Positions 10,702-21,959 of a DNA stretch of 64,000 nt are shown here, piece by piece (within the stretch, counting starts at the first letter, position 1; the number at the start of each line of letters is the position of its first letter). The stretch is from Ulva prolifera (lineage: Eukaryota; Chlorophyta; Ulvophyceae; Ulvales; Ulvaceae): positions 3,457,999 through 3,521,998 of the forward strand of contig CM041197.1 of NCBI GenBank assembly GCA_023078555.1, written 5' to 3'. The notes under the pieces are model-generated. The model was not told where the DNA came from, searched no databases, and worked only from the letters and a program-made list of their open reading frames with translations. A program made the position numbers and the translations under genes.

Positions 10702-10990
10702 TGTTGTGGGATATCCATATCTGGGGATCCAAGAATATAGATGACATAATCAAGGGAGGAGTCATCTAACAAAGGACTCGTTGCTTCAGGTGAGCCCCAG
10801 TGGTTAGAGCATGTCGTGTGTACTCTAGAGGTCACCGGTTCAATTCTTACTTTCATTTCTGCCGCGCGACTTTACGCGATGGCAAGGTACGCTCCCCTCC
10901 ACGTCGTCATGCACAGTCAGCATGCTTACCAGCTCAGGCACGCGCATTAACCCCTGTGCACACTCGATGAGACTAACACGCGTCTTGACA
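10702..10990 (+). repeat. Right LTR of the TRIM
   Basis: 289 bp, reading the same as 10140-10428. The tRNA-like boxes fall at 10791-10803 and 10837-10847. It is followed at once by the cttga target duplication. Confidence 0.88.
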
Positions 10991-12239
10991 CTTGAATATG
11001 ATGAGGTAATCTGATCTCTCCGACATCTTTGAAAGACTGCAGGAGCTCTCTCAGCTCGCATTCTTGCAAGAGATCATTGCAAGGAGAAGAGCTGGGCAAC
11101 CGCACACCTCCAAAAAGCATCTGTTCTGAACATGTGTCATGGCGACTCGATGTTAAATAGACATGTCCGTCCCATGTAGCTTGTCATGCTGAGGCGGACG
11201 TCTGTTCTTGAAAACGGATCGGTGCGATACCACATTGCGACAATTAATGTGAGCGTCGATAAGGCCAAACCAGCTTCGGATACTCGAGATCAATCCACAG
11301 CTCAACATCTCGTAAGTTAACGTGGTGGTGGCCCGACTGTTCGCGGGATGGGAAGTTGCATTGGTGCTGAAAAGTCAACACAGGCCTCGGAGCAAACGGA
11401 CATGTGAACGCAGCATGTACACATTGCCTGGCCAAGTCGTTTATCATATGTTATGCTCGAATTTGGTTTTCCGCCGATGTGCAGCATCTCCAGCGTTGCA
11501 ATTCCCGAGGTAGAAGGCATAGACGCAGTGCAGTATCATGCAGGTGTCGACAAGGCCCCACGGGACGGACTGGCCATCATGATGCATCAGCTGTGACATG
11601 CAACGAGACGTCCAGGGAAGGACTTCCAGGGGATGTGAATGACACATCACCTACGCTCGTATGCACAGCCTGAAAAGTTTCGCCAGGTTGGCCACGCGAG
11701 ACGCAGACATGGCGACCCAGACTGGCCACGCGCACAGTTTCGCAAATGGCGACATGGCCACCACTAGATAATACATCAAGATGTCTTAAGAATTCTTGTG
11801 CCACGTATGAGTGCTGTACCGCAAAATCTATAAAGTCTACACCGCGTCACTGCGTCGACAGACCGCTGCTGGGCACGTTGCCCTGCAATTGTAGTCACAC
11901 CATCGGTCTTAGTGCAGTCGATCTGATAACAGCTGCATAATTATATGGCAGGTAGGACATTCATGGGCAGCTGGGTCCACAAAGCCAGCGGTTTCGCTCA
12001 CGATGATCGTTCCCCGGAGCGCGTGTTCCGGACCGCTATGGCCGGTGTTCCTGGCAGGTTGGTGCACATACCGGATCAAGTATACCGGAACAGTTGATTG
12101 TTCTTGTTCCGGGACACCTGGGTGCCAGCTCTGATCCACGATCCCCGGAACAAGCACCTGGGACAACCAGACGGCAACGTTCCGGTACGCAGCCAGCTAC
12201 CGGACCATGTTCCGGGTCAAAGTCGTTCTTGTAGTGTAG

Positions 12240-12569
12240 CAGGCACGGCACCCACATCGAACACGAAATCAGTGTGCGATCAGCCTTCAGGCTCCGAAGG
12301 CCACATGTTCACTTTCTCCCGCAGTTACTCGGGATCTTGGGTCTGCGCTCTGCGCGATCCGGCGAGGCCAGCTCTGACAGGGGGATCGACCTGGGCGCAC
12401 ACACCATCGGTATTTATACCGAGCGCTTGCTGGGACCAGGGACGTTTTTACAGTGATCTGGTTGGGGCGCCACCCATTCGTGCATCACATTGTATTGAAT
12501 TCTTGCCTCTTTTCGCATCTGTCTGTTCTATTTCTGTCTGCCTGTACAGCCTTCGTGCTGCGGCGTTTA
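12240..12569. other. Spacer between the two CACTA elements
   Basis: About 330 bp of host sequence including the duplicated bases of both elements (TAG on the left, TTA at 12567-12569 on the right). I see no gene or motif in it. Confidence 0.5.
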
Positions 12570-15500
12570 CACTACAAGAACGACTTTCACCCGTGACATG
12601 TCACGGGCTGTCGATCTCGCCCGAGACATTGTCACGGGTGTGCAATTACGGGCCTGCGGCTCGCACCTTTGCCGGTGGCTGCCCGTTACAAGCTGGCGTG
12701 TGTGTATCGGGTGCGTTGTCGTGGGCGGTCGGCCATCGCCCGCCCGAGACAGCGGACTGCAGCAGTTTCGGGTGACTGGGTCTGAAAGCTGCTTGGAAGC
12801 CTGTTTGTGTTCGAATGCTCTTTGCAGGACGCTTGCGCAATGTGGCCAATACTGCGCGCGCTGAACGACTAAACTATCGTGGTGCTATCTACGCGACAAC
12901 TGCATCGAATTTCAACGTCCAACTTCCAGCCAACCGATGCTACATATCAAGCAACAGGTGGTGTGTTGGCTGCAGAGGTGAGGCAGCTGAAAGCACACAG
13001 GTTCAGCGTTCTAATGTCTTCGTAAACTGGATTTGGAGTATTCTCAGCCAGGCATTACTCAATAAGAATGGATCACGCTGGCAGCATAACGTATTGCCTT
13101 GCTCCGCGGGACGCCGCATTCGGGAGCCTAGCATACGCCTGAATGTGCCGTTTGTGAATCTGCGAACTTATCACCAATGACGCCAGCCTGACTTCGGAAT
13201 TGATTAGACAGGAGTGCGGAAGCACTCGTAAATGTTCACCAGATGACAGACATTTGTTACCACTGCAAGAGTTACGAGTGTGTGTCAACACTTTGAGACA
13301 GTACAGGCGCCCCTGCACTGGATTTGATACTGCATAGCACTCCGCAATCATCATACATATGTCGAGGTTGCCGATCTGAGCTGCGCGTTGACGGGATGTC
13401 TAGTCGGTCTCAACATATAGCCGTTCGTCCCGCAAGGCCTTGTCGCCACAAGTAGAAGCGAACATGTCGCCTGCACATTATATTGGAGATATACCTCACA
13501 TTGGGGGAGTAGAAGTTATGTTGACAGGTGGAAGTTTATGATGTGATGTGGCCTGCAAATGTTTGGAGGCTGCGTGCAGACGTCCGTTCACGCTGCAATC
13601 GTACTGCAACTTCCCGAACCGCGAATAGTCTAGCCAACACGATGTCGGTGTCTACCAACAGAAATTGTGTACTGCTGAGCAGCTGTCTCTGTCGTCGCTT
13701 AAAATATTTCATTTTTGTTGCGGAGTAGTGTCGCAGCGATCATCGGCGACTTCAGCTTCAGCAGGGCAACACGCAGATCGATGTGCAGGCCTCCCCATTT
13801 GACATCGAGTCCCTGCATGCTGTCTTTTGGAAGAGGTGTGTCTGGGGGGTGCGGCGGTTGCCTTGTCGTTTCATTGCACTGGTCCTGGTCAACTGCGCCC
13901 ATGGCAGCAGCGTCTGTGCGTCCTACGGTCTGACAAAGGTCGCAAATAGATCAGGCTACATCTGTCAGCATCAAGTCAATGTGCAGGGGGGGCAAGCACA
14001 CAGATTGAACCTTCCGTTCAAGACACTTCAGCACTGCAGTTGCTGATGCTGTAGCATATATCTCGAAATGATGTCTCGATAGGTGCTTTCACATCAACAG
14101 CAGACCTAGCAACTGCCTCAGAGATGCCGGAACATGCACGAGTATGATCACCTAGCCAGATTTATGAGCAAGACTTGCAGTCATACATACCGATTCATAC
14201 AGGTAAACCCATGATTGATCAGCTTCTGCCTCACCACAACAGAGCCTGAGACAAAGCCCAAGCCGACAGTAGATCTGCCACACGAGGCATGCTTCTACAA
14301 AGGTGCTGATTTGTGCACATTCAACAGGTTTGACACCTGAGCCTGACATTGCATGGCAATTTCGACACATGAGCATGATTTCAGGGCTAGGAGCAGATTG
14401 TTACAGCAGTTGTGCTGCTTGTGGCAATTGAGAGGGCTGCAGATTCGCAACTGCAGCCAACACTGACCTGCCACAAGAAGCACAAGGTGGGCACTGTTCT
14501 TCTCTGTGCTGTCAGTGTCTGTGCACGAAGATGAGCATGCTAGACTGATGTGCTGGCTGCTTCGCCTCTGAAGTTGTCCCAATTGCAGGCAACAGCTAGA
14601 AACGGCACAACAGCATAGAGTCCTGACACTAACGAGCAAATCCACTATGGCTCACAGAAGTCAAGGACGTCAAGCAGAAGTCAAGTAGAGGACGGAATCG
14701 AGTCTCCCAACAGTGTTTGTGCCGGATGCACGCTCAAAGGCGCCCGGTCTGCACTGCCGGGCGTAGGATCCAGGCTGCAGCTTATGCTGAAGGAGATGTG
14801 ACCTGGCCAGCCCAGTGGTTTCGTGGGAGTAGGGACGACATTATGTCAGCGCTGGCGGTCTAGCGCTGGTACCGAGCATGCGTGAATGTGGCTGGGCACG
14901 CCATGGACAATCGAATGTGATGTACAATACTGTAATATGTTACTTGCTGATTGATGGTGTCGCATCGCTGCGCATGCGCTGGTACTGGCCTGGCGGTAGT
15001 GCACCCGTGACACGCGTCGCCCGTTACACAACGCGATTACAGGTTGACGTGCCCGTAACAGCTTATCACGGGGAGGCGTCAACCAATGTACGCGCGCGGA
15101 ACGATGCATTCCGATAGACGAGTCAACTGTATGTTGAATGAGTATATCGAGTGGGCTTGGTTCCAGGTCTGGGATGGCCCAGGCATCGACCAGGCGCGGT
15201 TCTCGAGTGAGCAGAGTAGCTACTGACAGATGTAAAATCAGGTCCACCAGAGCCCCAGTACAGCCATACCGAGCCTGAAAGTAAGCACGGCTTCTGTAAA
15301 CCAATATCCCCCTGGGTCGAGCCTCGAGGCCAAGCCGCATCGAAAATGGAGCTTGGCCGGCACACCTACTTACGCACCTCATCGTCGCAGGTGACACTAT
15401 TAACATGCAGGCAGATCGCGGGAATTATAACCTTGATACAGACGTTAGTGAATGTGAACAATCGCGGCCGCATCAACGACCCAGCTGTATTGCAAACGAA

Positions 15501-16044
15501 CCACATAGATATTGGCGAGCAGGCCTTAACTGGACGCCCGCTACGGACCGCACACGCCATGGCGCAGCAGACATTCCAAAACGATTACATACCTGCCCAA
15601 CGTGACATTAGGCGGCTAAGAACGTGTCGTTCTCGCCAGTACGCAACCCGGCAGTCGCGATCATGGCAGGCACCATATCTGCAGGTCAACGCCAACGTTT
15701 ACTGAACCACCACCTGCTCACCAGTAATAGACCGATCGAGTGATTCAACGGCTTTAGTGGCATTCAAGCTGACAAGAGCGTCTTGGATCGCATCTACGGT
15801 ACCCGCCTGTTGGGCATGTACTCACCGAAACACGCTGGACACGGTCGACATGCCAGCCCGTTTATTTCCGAGGACACACGGTATGCAACCTGTAACATCA
15901 TTTTTTATTTCTGCACGTGATGGGGTGCAATTGCCAGCCCACAGGAGTCGATCACGAAGCACCGAAGTCGAGTAAAAGGGCCCGTGATAAAGGGTCCAAA
16001 AAGCGTCACGGGCGCCTGTCACGGGTGAAGTCGTTCTTGTAGTG
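12570..16044. mobile_element. CACTA (EnSpm) DNA transposon B, non-autonomous
   Basis: Starts CACTACAAGAACGACTTTCA and ends AAGTCGTTCTTGTAGTG, with perfect TTA duplications at 12567-12569 and 16045-16047. Subterminal motifs are CCCGTGACA/TGTCACGGG, clustered at 12590-12690, around 15005-15075 and at 15985-16025. These differ from the GTTCCGG motifs of element A, so A and B are separate families with near-identical tips. No transposase was recognised in 3.5 kb. The many small ORFs show no domains. Confidence 0.9.
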
Positions 16045-16047
16045 TTA

Positions 16048-17170
16048 GCCCATTTTATTCAGCTGTCCTCGCGCAGCACCGTAGGTCCGTTCCGCCCCGG
16101 CGACTCAGAGACCTCTACACTACTGCCCCAGCAAGCTTACGGACGAGGAGGTCACAATTTTAATCTTTCACCAGTTTCTCATACACGTCTATCATGGTGA
16201 GTGCACCCTCCTTATCATCTATGGGCCTGTTGGGATCAAAATGCTGCTCGCGAAAGTCTTCGTATGTGCACGTGATAGCTTGTTTCACGTGATAGCTTGT
16301 TTCACACGTATTTGAGAGTCAAGGGTGGCCACATGCGTCGATATCATGATGCGGCGGTCACCAATTAGCAGCTTGAGCAGAGAGAAGCCCCGCTCGACTT
16401 CGGCAGACGAAGTTGGCATTATCTCTCCTACACTGTGCACCTAGGTGCAGCTGCTCATCAAGATCGCTCGCTTCGCTCGCTCGTGTGCTCACAGCATGAT
16501 CTATGTGAACACATCCCGCTCGCTTCGCTCGCTCGTCGCACATTTCAGCGGGCAAGACCGCTCAGACGCCCGAGATACAGCGGGCTGCGCCCGCTGGCAT
16601 TTGCTGTAACAGCCCATTTTCAGCGGCGTAAACCGTCGACTTTTCAAAATCCTGGCAGCATTTTCAGGAAAAACGTCTATTTCAGCGGGAAAACCGGCGG
16701 TTTGTAGAGCACTGTGCAGCACCGTGTGACACGGAAATCGAAAGGAATGTATCTGCTTCCGGATGGCAATTTCTGTGCCGGCGAGGGCCTGGCCGTACGT
16801 CACCGTGCTGTTCTCGAGAACCATTGCAATCGAAGCAGGGCGAGCTCGAGCGCTACTAGATTACAAGTTACAAGTTACGAGCGCTACTAGATAGTATCTA
16901 GAGACACGAAGGGGCACGCCTGGTGCTGGATGACAGAGAGTTATGATCTGCAGGATGATTGTGTGCATCGAGTGCTTATAACTGGTCGAAATCAAGCTTG
17001 TGCAATGAAATCCTCATCGTCCATGGCAGCGCGACTGCTATACACCTGCTGCACCGCCGCGCATGCGACAGTGGCCTCAGGTGAACACTGGCAGCTGGAC
17101 AAGTGCGGACTCCGCACAGCTTGAGAACAGGCTCTGAGGCTTCACTGCTTGCCGATAATTTGTGGCGAAC
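16048..17170. other. Intergenic; small repeats, possible hAT-like end
   Basis: Holds a 17-bp tandem pair (cgtgatagcttgtttca, about 16270-16305), two GAGCGAAGCGAGC-type palindromic clusters near 16466 and 16520, and a terminus-like ttgtagagcactg near 16710 that mirrors the motif at 7415. No gene is supported. Confidence 0.35.
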
Positions 17171-17174
17171 GATA

Positions 17175-17965
17175 TCAATAACGCCCTCCAGGGTCATCTG
17201 AGGTCATCGGCGATCGCGGCCGCGCCCTCGTCCAGCAGCGCCAGTTGCCTGACAGGCGCAGGCTGCGGAGTGGCGTGAGGGCCAGGAGCTCCGCCGCGAG
17301 AGCGGCCGCGCCGGACGCGATGATGTAGTTGGTGCGCATGTTGAGGTACCACCTAGTAGGTGAGGCGGCGGAGGCCGGGGAAGGCGACCGCGAGGTCTGC
17401 AGCGCCGCCGTCGCTGGTGCCCGCGCCGTCGAGGGACAGGTCCTCGAGGATCGTGAGCTGGGAGAGTGCAAGCGCAAGCCCTGCGCCGCCGTCGGCGCCG
17501 CCGATGTGGTTCCCGTCCGACGCCAGCACGCGCAGCGCACTGAGCCCGCTGAGCGGCCCAGCCAGCGCCGCGTAGCCGGTTGCGCCGATGGCGTTGTTCG
17601 ACAGGTTGAGCTTCTAGCTAGAGGGCGGTGAGCGTCGGTGCGAGCGCGGGCAGTGCGGCCGCAAGCGCAAGGGCCGTGCGGTCCGACATGACGTTGTTAG
17701 CGAGGTCGAGGGTCCGCAGTGCGGTGAGGGCCTGGCACATGTGCAGCCTTGGCGTGATGTGGTGTGGGATCCCGCTCCGGAGCGGCGGCACGGTGCATCT
17801 AGATTCGGGACGCGACCACGGCCCGGCGGGACTGTCAGCATACCATGACCTGGGATGATTTGCCATTTCTGGGCCATGGCCCATGCTGATGGGCTGAGTG
17901 GGCATGGATGAGGCTGAAGTGGACGTGTGCCTGAGTATACTATGAAAGCTGTTTTCAAATAACAA
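17175..17965 (-). pseudogene. Leucine-rich-repeat (RNI-like) gene fragment, decayed
   Basis: The minus strand reads consecutive LRR units in different frames: ALRTLDLANNVMSDRTALAL, then LNLSNNAIGATGYAALAG, then LASDGNHIGGADG, then LEDLSLDGAG and finally LRSLRLSGN. Units of about 28 residues with LxxLxLxxN match ribonuclease-inhibitor-type LRRs, as in the intact gene at 41.5-46 kb. In-frame stops separate the units near 17610 and 17355, and the frame shifts after the second. No start or N-terminal domain is seen. I read it as a relic of an LRR gene duplicate; an unusual intron layout is less likely. Confidence 0.65.
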
Positions 17966-18231
17966 GTTGTTATAAGTGAGAGGGGCTCAAGCGCACTTTC
18001 ATACGCCTCTTGAATTTCGGAGGTCTAGACACCACCTCAATCACACGACCGGGGGTGACCGCATCTCGCATTTTTGCTCATCGTCCCCGGGCCAATGCAA
18101 TCGGCAAGGAATCTGTACACTGTTCGTGTTCTGTCTTAATTGGTTCGATTACATGTGGCTTGAGGTGCCATGCAGTGCACCTCTGCGGCAGTACGGCATG
18201 CACCCCTGGCAACACACAGCACGTGCTGTGT

Positions 18232-18846
18232 TACAAGGACAAAGGCAGAAAGGCGGGCAGCACCGCAAAAGGAGCAACCAGACGAAGCAAACACTCAGAC
18301 ACCCACGGACGCAGCACCCACAACTTCCAGAAAACCCATCACGCGCGCAGCAAACGACACAGATCCGCAGACCACCAAGCACACACCCACACACCCAAAC
18401 ACGCGCACGGCCCACGCACGACACAGCCCCCAACACCGCAACGCTCGCCGCCGCACGACAGGGGTGCGCCCATCACACTGCTGCCCGAGGCCGCCCATCC
18501 TGGCCGCCCGAGTGCCGGGGCCCGCCCCAGCCCCAAACCCCACCCCAACCCCCCGAGCCAAAGCACACCACGCCAGCCTGGCACACCGCCTCGCAGCCCC
18601 GCCGGCCCACGCTGCACCATACCCAGGACGATGCAGCGCTCAAGCCGTAACCGCAGTCCCTGCTCATGACAACGAAGGCGTCCCGCACGCCCAGCGGACC
18701 CAGCCTAGCTGGAGTCGGTGGCCATCGGATGGTGGCGTCAAGCGGGCGGGGTCCCCGGGGGGCACCCCACCGCTCAGGCCGGATGGCCTGTAAGCGGCGA
18801 GAGGTCATCAGACGGGACTGTGAGTCCCGCCAAAACGGCTTTGCCC
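18232..18846 (-). mobile_element. 5'-truncated LINE copy (family ending ..CCTTGTA)
   Basis: Flanked by a perfect 13-bp repeat gcacgtgctgtgt (18219-18231 and 18847-18859). On the minus strand it begins in a frame resembling a LINE ORF2 C-terminus (SRLMTSRRLQAIRPERWG..). It continues through a G/T-rich 3' region and ends ..TGCCCGCC..CTTTGTCCTTGTA. Shorter copies with the same end occur at 30.2, 31.9, 33.2, 39.2, 40.1, 43.4 and 58.7 kb. Lengths vary at the 5' end only, the hallmark of target-primed reverse transcription. The Pro/Thr-rich plus-strand ORFs over it are shadows. Confidence 0.72.
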
Positions 18847-18859
18847 GCACGTGCTGTGT

Positions 18860-20159
18860 GGTACCTGGCCACCGACGGCCTCCGCAGTAATGCACAGATG
18901 CCACCGTGACGCCAGCACCTGCGATGTCACTTCGCAAGAGCTCTTACGTCCTCTGCAGACACCATTCATGCGCACGACCGGCACCACCCGCGCCCCCCAC
19001 CACTGCCCCGACCTCCTCCTCTGCCATCCTCTGTCACCCTAGGCCTTGGGGGGGGCACGTGCACCTGCCTCCAGGCCCCCAAGGCCCTATGTGCCAGCCG
19101 CCGCATGCCGCTATCACACGGTGCCATGCAGGAGCCCAGAAGAATACCTGATCTCCCCTTGCCTCAGACGCGCCTGCTCTACTTCATGGCGCCCGCGCAC
19201 CATCCCCCCCCACGGCCAAGGGTCGCCGCTAGGATGGGGGCTGGGTCACCACATGGCACCGTTACCCTCCACACCAGCTGTCTAGCTCTATTCGAGTTTC
19301 AGTTGGTGCGCTGCAACTGGCCACCTGCACGCGCGACCCTGTCAACACAATGCTAGCCTGCACTCTGCCGCCGACTAGCGCGCTGCGCTCAGCGGCTGTG
19401 CAGCGGCTGCGGCTACCCCTATGTGCTACCACAGCCCGCTCCACCTCTTCTGGGGGGGTGGATCCGGGAGGACCTGGTGAGAAGGCAAAAGCAGATTGTT
19501 CTCATGCAGTGTGGCCTCCGGGGGTCATGTAGGCCCGGCAATAGAACCTCAGGCCTCAGGGGATGATCATAGGGGTTGTGGCCTAATCCCCCCCCCCCCC
19601 CCCCCCCCCCCCCCCCGCCCTTGGCCATCCACTGGCGCAGTGATTGCACATGGCGTTGAGGCGCTCTCTTGCGTATTAGACAGCAGTATATATGCATGCG
19701 CTCAAGGACAAGGCTGTGTGCGCTGGCGCGCTGCGTCGAGCCGACACTCGGTGGCACTGGATCCCCTTTGCACATTCTAAATACAGCGATGCGCGATGGC
19801 AATTCTGGTCACTACGCGTGCAGAACTCACCTCATGTCGACAACTCCATGGTACCCATGCGTTGCTGCTTGGACGTGAGCCCATCAGGCGCGGTTGGGTT
19901 CAAATCGACAACCATATGCCCGGACTCAGCATTGCAGCAGAAAAGGTATTCCACTCAGTACAGCTTGGAGCGGCAGGGCTTGGCTTGTGCGTGCGAATTC
20001 AACAGGTATGGCTTTGAAGCGGTACAGTCGACACATAGGGTCAAGGAAGGACTACCTACTCCAGCGCCGCTTGCTCTGTTTCTCAGGGTCTCAGAGTCAG
20101 GGTCTCGATCAATCACATGGCCACAATGCAGAAATACATGAATGCCAGGCCGACCATCA
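18860..20159. other. Intergenic
   Basis: No gene recognised. It contains a 29-nt poly-C run (19588-19616) and C-rich low-complexity sequence around 18960-19080. Small ORFs lack motifs. Confidence 0.4.
19588..19616 (+). repeat. Poly-C run, 29 nt
   Basis: An uninterrupted run of 29 C. Three similar runs occur at 46460-46483 (G), 49566-49590 (C) and 59707-59722 (G). Confidence 0.95.
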
Positions 20160-21195
20160 CTACTCAAATGGCACAATTTCTATGTCGGGAAAAGCATGCA
20201 ACAACTCGCTCATGTCCTCTTCGTCGTCGTAGCCATGAAACTCGGACCGATCATCAGGCAACACAAGCCTCGTGAGATGTGGCAGATGGGGCAGCACTTC
20301 CGTCAGGTCGGCCACTAGAGGGCCCCACAGGATGACAAACAGCGTCACCTTTCGCAGTGCTGTCAGCTTCGTGAAACACTGCAGCAACTTGTCGTCCATC
20401 TCCAGAGACATCCGGGTGTACCTCCAGAAGATATGCAGCTGCTGAAGAGCCGTCAGGCGCTGGAAGGCTTCCTGCAGGGGCCCCCCAAGCAGCTTCACTT
20501 CGTCCCTGTCATCCGGCTCGCAACCGCATGCCACCTGCCCGGCCTCCAGCACCAGGTGCGTGAGCTGAAGCAACTGCCCCAGGGCACCCGCGAGCGCCTG
20601 GTTGTGCTCCGTCACTTGCACACCATGATGCTCCCCGTCGTGCACATCAGCCAGCACCCTCACCTCGAGATGCCGCAGCTGCGAGCATCGGCTGATCGCG
20701 GGCCACAATGCACTGAAGCCCTGGCGGAGCTCAGGCAAGGTGCTATACGGGCACCCCTGAAGCGCCTTGGCCTCGTTGATGAATGAGATGGACAGGTGCA
20801 TCAGCGAATGCGCTGCATGTGCCGTTGCAGTCGCCCACGTCAGCGCCGCCCTGATGCATGAGCACTCGATCACGGCAAACTGCAGCAACGGCAGCGCAGC
20901 AACGGCACCGGCCAGGGCATCTGGATTCCGCGGCTGTGACGGCTCCGTGGCGTCAGTCTCGATCACGAGGCGGCGGACGGCGCTGAACCGGCCGAGGCAT
21001 GCCTGCCAGCAGTGCAGAGACGGCCAGCACGCGTGCCGGACACAGGACGCGTCACGGACGACCGCAAACCTCTCGGCAGGCTCACGGAAGCGACCCGCTT
21101 TGGATCTGAGCTCGATGCAAGATATAGACGCGGCATGGATGCAGCGAAGGAGCGTCCAGCTTCCACCCAGCTCCTCGAAAAGGCTGCTGCAGGTG
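20160..21195 (-). CDS. LRR-type protein, last exon
   Basis: A long open minus-strand exon. It runs from about 21195, probably after an acceptor in ACCTGCAG near 21198, to a stop at 20160. The first part, LFEELGGSWTLLRCIHAAS through WPSLHCWQACLGRFSAVRRL, resembles the region after an F-box. It is followed by irregular leucine-rich units: LLQLTHLVLEAG, LTALQQLHIFW, LTALRKVTLFV and LPHLTRLVLPDD. The acidic C-terminus ends DIEIVPFE. Several such units are typical of F-box/LRR or RNI-like proteins that bind other proteins. The start lies upstream (see 21200-21954). The specific function is unknown. Frame openness over 1 kb and the LRR spacing support a real gene. Confidence 0.6.
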
Positions 21196-21199
21196 TGGC

Positions 21200-21954
21200 A
21201 TGCATGCAGGGTTCGCCACGCAGCGCGCCTCCGCGCGCAGGGGCGCGACCGCGCCGCTGATGCTGGTCGGCTGCCCCGAGCGCAGCGTCAGCACGCGGAG
21301 GGACGGCAATTTGTGCAGGCCATCCGCCAATGCCGCGGCGCCGCCGGTGGGATCAACCTCGAGGTGGATCCCACTCGACCATGATCATGGTCAAGCCGTA
21401 GATGTGTCAGCGCGGGCAGCGGGCGGGCAGGCAGGCGCGCAGAAAACGCGCAGAGGGCGGGGGGAGACATGCATGGGCCTTGCAGATCAACCGATGCGAG
21501 GGTTGTGTGAGCAGCGAGGGCTTGCGAGAGTACCGCCGCGGCCGCCGCGGACACCGTCATCCTGACGGGAAGGTTGAAACGAACCGGTCCAGGCCCCGGA
21601 ATCACTGCTTTGGAGAGCAGGTGGAAGAACATGGCGACCGCGTTGCAGGGGGCGGTCAGCGCTCCATCCTTCACGTCGCACATGCATGCGATCAGAGCAT
21701 CATGGAGAATCCGCGGGAGGGTGGTGAACAGCGTCTGCTGACTGATGCCTGAGGTGTTGATGGCGGCGGAAAGGCCGAGGTGGAGGAGGTGGGGGGGGGA
21801 GGGCAAGCAGGTGGCCGAGCATTGCGTCCACGTCCGCATCAGCCTCGCCGCCGTTCCTCCACCTCACCGCCGACACTCTCCTCGCTGCCATCGCGACCCA
21901 TGGCGCCGGGTCGGTGTCGCCCACGTTGTCGGCTACCTGCAGCACAGTGATCAC
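21200..21954 (-). CDS. Upstream part of the LRR gene, or an adjoining LRR gene fragment
   Basis: Minus-strand frames read ITVLQVADNVGDTDPAPWVAM..SAVRWRNGG, then HLLHLGLSAAINTSG, then LAAHTTLASVDLQG, LPALTHLRLD and LPSLRVLTLRSG. These look like a BTB/F-box-to-LRR architecture. The frame changes across an 8-nt C run near 21792 and again near 21360 and 21200. Either the gene has short introns, or indels have broken it. Because the next LRR exon follows directly at 21195, one gene is the simplest reading. Not resolved. Confidence 0.4.
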
Positions 21955-21959
21955 GTGCC

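Larger units (their letters stand above)
10140..10990 (+). mobile_element. TRIM: miniature LTR retrotransposon with tRNA-like boxes in its LTRs
   Basis: An 851-bp element with two 289-bp LTRs (10140-10428 and 10702-10990) that read as identical. They start TGTTGTGGGATATC and end GTCTTGACA. The 5-bp duplication cttga lies at 10135-10139 and 10991-10995. GGTATCGGTGAGC after the first LTR resembles the initiator tRNA-Met primer site. A purine tract, AAGGGGGGAAG, sits at 10691-10701 directly before the second LTR. The 273-bp interior has no coding capacity, which fits TRIM elements. Identical LTRs imply a recent insertion into CACTA element A. Confidence 0.9.
8309..12236. mobile_element. CACTA (EnSpm) DNA transposon A, non-autonomous
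   Basis: The left end reads CACTACAAGAATGACTTT and the right end AAAGTCGTTCTTGTAGTG, an inverted pair in the canonical CACTA form. The flanking trinucleotide TAG is duplicated at 8306-8308 and 12237-12239, as expected for this superfamily. Both ends carry subterminal arrays of GTTCCGG/CCGGAAC motifs (8330-8385 and about 12010-12220). No transposase was recognised in 3.9 kb, so it is probably a deletion derivative mobilised in trans. A TRIM (10140-10990) is nested inside it. Confidence 0.88.

Noticed and set aside
7415-16722. A single very large hAT element between cagtgctctacaa (7415) and ttgtagagcactg (about 16710)
   Set aside because: The ends match and tgcagcac occurs outside both, but the span would include two complete CACTA elements and part of a host region, and no hAT gene is seen. 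The match could be chance or two separate MITE ends. Kept only as a note.
17976-18793. Long Pro/Thr/His-rich plus-strand ORFs
   Set aside because: They are the complement of the LINE copy at 18232-18846; C-rich sequence lacks stops by composition.
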